NCBI RefSeq assembly: GCF_009363075.1
Contig: NZ_CP045293.1
Coordinates: forward strand, 930,001 to 994,000
DNA length: 64,000 nt
From: Paenibacillus guangzhouensis
GTDB lineage: Bacteria > Bacillota > Bacilli > Paenibacillales > Paenibacillaceae
Direction of reading: 5' to 3'
A program made the translations under genes and the position numbers. The notes beneath the pieces are model-generated. The model was not told the DNA's origin, made no database searches, and saw nothing but the letters and a program-made list of their open reading frames with translations. This document shows, in pieces, positions 61,986 through 64,000 of the stretch (its first letter is position 1; each line of letters begins with the position of its first letter).

Positions 61986-62429
61986 ATGCCGGATATCAAA
62001 TTAGATCGTATTAGGATTACCGTAGAAGCGAATGACACGGATTATGAAGATACTTGTAATAAATTATATCAATATAATGTTCAGGCAACGAATGGATTAC
62101 TTCAACAGCCAGGCAAGGATATCAATTTATATTTAAGAGATGAATCAGATAAAGTCATTGGCGGTCTATTCTGTGAAACTTGGTTATATGGCTTATATCT
62201 GGATGTTTTTTGGATCGCTGATGAGTATAGACATCAAGGATATGGAAAAGTCATGATAGTCGAGGCTGAAAGATTGGGCAAAGAACTTGGATGTACATTT
62301 GCTCATACTTGTACATTTTCATATCAATCGCCAGAATTTTATAAGAATATGGGTTATGAGGTTTTTGGCGTTAATGATGAATACCCAGACGGAATTAAAC
62401 AATACTTTCTGAAAAAGAAATTGAAGTGA
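61986..62429 (+). CDS. GNAT family N-acetyltransferase
   Basis: A 147-residue GNAT. Motif A is VFWIADEYRHQGYGKVMIVEAE and motif B SYQSPEFYKNMGYEVFGVND. It is a paralogue, in the wide sense, of the protein at 55952-56392 in the GC-richer part: same layout and same EVFGV/EVYGV ending. ATG 61986 has AAAGGAGAA upstream. Confidence 0.87.
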   Translation: MPDIKLDRIRITVEANDTDYEDTCNKLYQYNVQATNGLLQQPGKDINLYLRDESDKVIGGLFCETWLYGLYLDVFWIADEYRHQGYGKVMIVEAERLGKELGCTFAHTCTFSYQSPEFYKNMGYEVFGVNDEYPDGIKQYFLKKKLK

Positions 62430-62470
62430 AGATTATCTAAGAGAGCGATTCCCGATCAGAGGTGAACATT

Positions 62471-62914
62471 TTGAGTGATTATATTCGTGAACTGAGGACA
62501 TTAGTAGGAACCAGGCCCCTTATTTTAGTCGGCTCAGTTGTAATCGTTATGAATGAAGACCAACAGATCCTTTTGCAACACAGACGTGATGGAGATTGGG
62601 GGTTGCCGGGCGGATTAATGGAGCCTGGGGAATCACTAGAAGATACGGCAAGAAGAGAAGTGCGTGAAGAGACCGGTTTGGAGCTTAATAAGTTATCGTT
62701 GCTAGATGTTTTTTCGGGGCCAGAATTGTATTTGAAATTAAAGAACGGTGACGAACTTTACTCCGTTACGACTTTATATCTCTGTAACGATTTTTCAGGT
62801 GATTTAGTATCCGATCAAGTGGAATCATTGGACATCCGGTTTTTTAATATAAATGATCTCCCCAAGCTGAATCCAGCTAATCGGATTTATATGGATAAGT
62901 TCTTAAATCAATAG
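62471..62914 (+). CDS. NUDIX hydrolase
   Basis: A 147-residue NUDIX protein. The box is complete: GLMEPGESLEDTARREVREE followed by TGLEL, which gives GX5EX7REUXEEXGU. The start segment DYIRELRTLVGTRPLILVGS is typical of a Bacillus group of ADP-ribose or nucleoside-diphosphate-type hydrolases. TTG 62471 is preferred, seven bases after AGAGGTGA; the GTG at 62462 is inside that site. Substrate is open. Confidence 0.87.
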   Translation: MSDYIRELRTLVGTRPLILVGSVVIVMNEDQQILLQHRRDGDWGLPGGLMEPGESLEDTARREVREETGLELNKLSLLDVFSGPELYLKLKNGDELYSVTTLYLCNDFSGDLVSDQVESLDIRFFNINDLPKLNPANRIYMDKFLNQ

Positions 62915-62977
62915 ATTGAGCAAGTAAACTGGTCCGTAGATACAAGAACCGTTGTACGACAGAACGGAGATGAATCC

Positions 62978-63508
62978 ATGAACGTAACAATACATCTGAC
63001 AGACCCAGATACTAAATTTATCATCAACAATCTATACCCCTTATATTTGCATGATTTATCTGAAATATGGGAATGGAAACCTAATAAGTACGGGGTTTTT
63101 GAAGATGACGAGACAATGACATTGATTGAGCAAAATAAAGTATTTGATATATGGTGGTCGAAGCCATCCATACTATTTCCCTATTTGATAAAAGTAGAGG
63201 AAATTCCAGCAGGATTTGCTCTCGTGGCTACACCGCCCCACACACCTCATGGAAGTGAATTTTTTCTAAATGAGTTTTTTATTTTACGATCATTCCGTGG
63301 TCGAGGTGTGGCTGAAGCTGCGGCCGTTCAAGTGTTTGATAACCATCAAGGCACGTGGGAATTGCAAACGAACCCAGAAGAAACCAATAAGCGAGCACAG
63401 ACTTTTTGGCGAAGGACAATTCATCATTATACTATTGGAAATTATGAAGAGGAAACAACAGAAACCAAAAATGATGGTAAAAAGATGATTTTTAGATTTT
63501 CAAAGTAG
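62978..63508 (+). CDS. GNAT family N-acetyltransferase
   Basis: A 176-residue GNAT of the larger YkwB-like kind. IKVEEIPAGFALVATPPH precedes the core, FFILRSFRGRGVAEAAAVQV is motif A, and the C-terminal WRRTIHHYTIGNYEEE closes the fold. ATG 62978 has CGGAGATG upstream. It is the last gene before the toxin cassette. The acceptor is unknown. Confidence 0.85.
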   Translation: MNVTIHLTDPDTKFIINNLYPLYLHDLSEIWEWKPNKYGVFEDDETMTLIEQNKVFDIWWSKPSILFPYLIKVEEIPAGFALVATPPHTPHGSEFFLNEFFILRSFRGRGVAEAAAVQVFDNHQGTWELQTNPEETNKRAQTFWRRTIHHYTIGNYEEETTETKNDGKKMIFRFSK

Positions 63509-63530
63509 GAATATGGAGATTTGAGAACAC

Positions 63531-63559
63531 TTGTACGCAGATGTAAATAAAGGTAAAAT
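63531..63559 (+). promoter_or_regulatory. Promoter of the holin-like toxin gene
   Basis: TTGTAC (63531-63536) and TAAAAT (63554-63559) are spaced exactly 17 bases. The leader then carries ATCTTGGGTGG (63574-63584), which can pair with the RNA's 3' end. Confidence 0.78.
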
Positions 63560-63615
63560 ATAACTACAATTGAATCTTGGGTGGTCATGGTTTCCCTTCG
63601 AAAGGAGGTGAGGCC

Positions 63616-63711
63616 ATGGAAGTGAAAGATGCATTAACGATAATGTTCCTATTTGGATCATTCATTCTTGCTCTTTTAACTTACATTAATAATAACAACA
63701 AGAAAAAGTAA
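63616..63711 (+). CDS. Putative holin-like toxin (type I toxin-antitoxin)
   Basis: A 31-residue peptide beginning MEVKDALTIMFLFGSFILAL, with one membrane helix and an Asn/Lys-rich end (NNNNKKK). This is the pattern of the putative holin-like toxin family (Hol_Tox), whose members kill by membrane damage and are held in check by an antisense RNA in Bacillus (BsrG/TxpA-like systems). The Shine-Dalgarno sequence is strong (AAAGGAGGTGAGG). The mRNA ends can pair over a long range (ATCTT-GGGTGG with CCACCC-T-AAGAT). An antisense antitoxin over the 3' end is expected; I could not fix its promoter. Confidence 0.82.
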   Translation: MEVKDALTIMFLFGSFILALLTYINNNNKKK

Positions 63712-63747
63712 AACCCACCCTAAGATTAGCAGCCGAAGGTGGGTTTT
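63710..63747 (+). terminator. Terminator of the toxin mRNA
   Basis: AAAACCCACC (63710-63719) pairs with GGTGGGTTTT (63738-63747). Its 5' arm includes the CCACCC that also pairs with the mRNA leader. Confidence 0.85.
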
Positions 63748-63800
63748 CGTTCGTTCTTAACTGACTAAGAAGGGGATAAACCATCCAAGCCAATTGTATG

Positions 63801-63830
63801 GGCCAAGTGTTAGCGCACTTGGTCTTTATT
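63801..63830 (+). terminator. Second hairpin with T-rich tail
   Basis: GGCCAAGTG (63801-63809) pairs with CACTTGGTC (63816-63824, one wobble), followed by TTTATT. It may back up the toxin terminator or belong to the leader of the next gene. Confidence 0.5.
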
Positions 63831-63910
63831 ACTATATCATACCATATGTAAAAACATGTATCAAAGCAATTATGAAAAACGATACAAATGACAATAGAGG
63901 GGGATCGACG

Positions 63911-64000
63911 ATGAAACAGCTAGTAAGTGAAGCCGTAATGAAGTTAGCTGAACAAATCCAATTACCTGAGAGAGTTTTTCACATGGAAGATTTACCTTGG
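63911..64000 (+). CDS. Start of a gene cut by the window edge, unknown
   Basis: An open frame from ATG 63911 to the end of the window (30 codons), beginning MKQLVSEAVMKLAEQI, with GAGGGGGATC upstream. Too short to assign a family. The preceding ~70 bases are AT-rich and probably contain its promoter. Confidence 0.55.
   Translation, partial: MKQLVSEAVMKLAEQIQLPERVFHMEDLPW

Noticed and set aside
57757-63508. Possible prophage or ICE
   Set aside because: No integrase, phage structural, conjugation or replication gene was found; only composition and gene content suggest acquisition.
1-64000. CRISPR arrays, rRNA or tRNA genes
   Set aside because: No regularly spaced repeats outside coding sequence and no cloverleaf or rRNA-like stretch were recognised by eye.

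Overview
The window reads as chromosomal DNA of an endospore-forming Gram-positive bacterium of the Paenibacillus type. The evidence is a spoVM, cwlJ-gerQ and spoVIF gene set, the priA-def-fmt-rsmB-rlmN-prpC-prkC-rsgA-rpe order typical of Firmicutes, LexA boxes of the CGAAC-N4-GTTYG form, Fur boxes of the 7-1-7 form, frequent GTG/TTG starts behind strong Shine-Dalgarno sequences, and moderate GC content over the first ~57.7 kb. No rRNA, tRNA, insertion sequence or CRISPR array was seen.

Region 1 (1-18.4 kb) is a conserved housekeeping block: replication restart (priA, recG), N-formylmethionine metabolism (def, fmt), RNA modification (rsmB, rlmN), the PrkC/PrpC signalling pair, ribosome assembly (rsgA, rpmB), rpe, the 26-residue spoVM, an Asp23-family protein, the fatty-acid kinase pair (FakA and a DegV/FakB protein) and spoVIF. 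The cwlJ-gerQ germination operon sits on the opposite strand inside it.

Region 2 (18.4-45.9 kb) is a mosaic of small transcription units, most closed by clear terminators: a YhgE/Pip membrane protein with two arrays of 19-residue repeats, an NhaC antiporter, an SOS-controlled Y-family polymerase with a YolD-headed partner, a secreted PHP hydrolase carrying SLH domains, an AlkA/AlkD alkylation-repair operon, a threonine-to-glycine operon (tdh-kbl) divergent from an XRE-cupin regulator, several stand-alone enzymes, a secreted multidomain GH8 glucanase behind a CRE-like palindrome, and an ABC-2 exporter operon.

Region 3 (45.9-51.9 kb) is an iron-response locus: four Fur boxes precede an ABC exporter, a Btr-like AraC regulator with a siderophore-binding domain, a siderophore-binding lipoprotein, and a YcgT-like ferredoxin-NADP reductase. 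No importer permease is present.

Region 4 (52-64 kb) is accessory. It starts with a co-oriented run of GNAT, SDR and eukaryote-type UDP-sugar pyrophosphorylase genes and a frameshifted acetyltransferase-nucleotidyltransferase fusion related to aminoglycoside-modifying enzymes. After ~57.75 kb the DNA becomes visibly AT-rich and carries a string of short co-oriented genes (VOC, four GNATs, a frameshifted creatininase, M29 aminopeptidase, DUF5071, NUDIX). It ends in a 31-codon holin-like toxin gene with features of a type I toxin-antitoxin system. A shrunken copy of the same cassette, with promoter and RNA ends kept but the coding part gone, lies at 37.4 kb.

The items most worth following up are the shrunken toxin cassette, the 19-residue repeat arrays, the YolD-headed fusion behind the SOS polymerase, and the broken acetyl/nucleotidyltransferase fusion.
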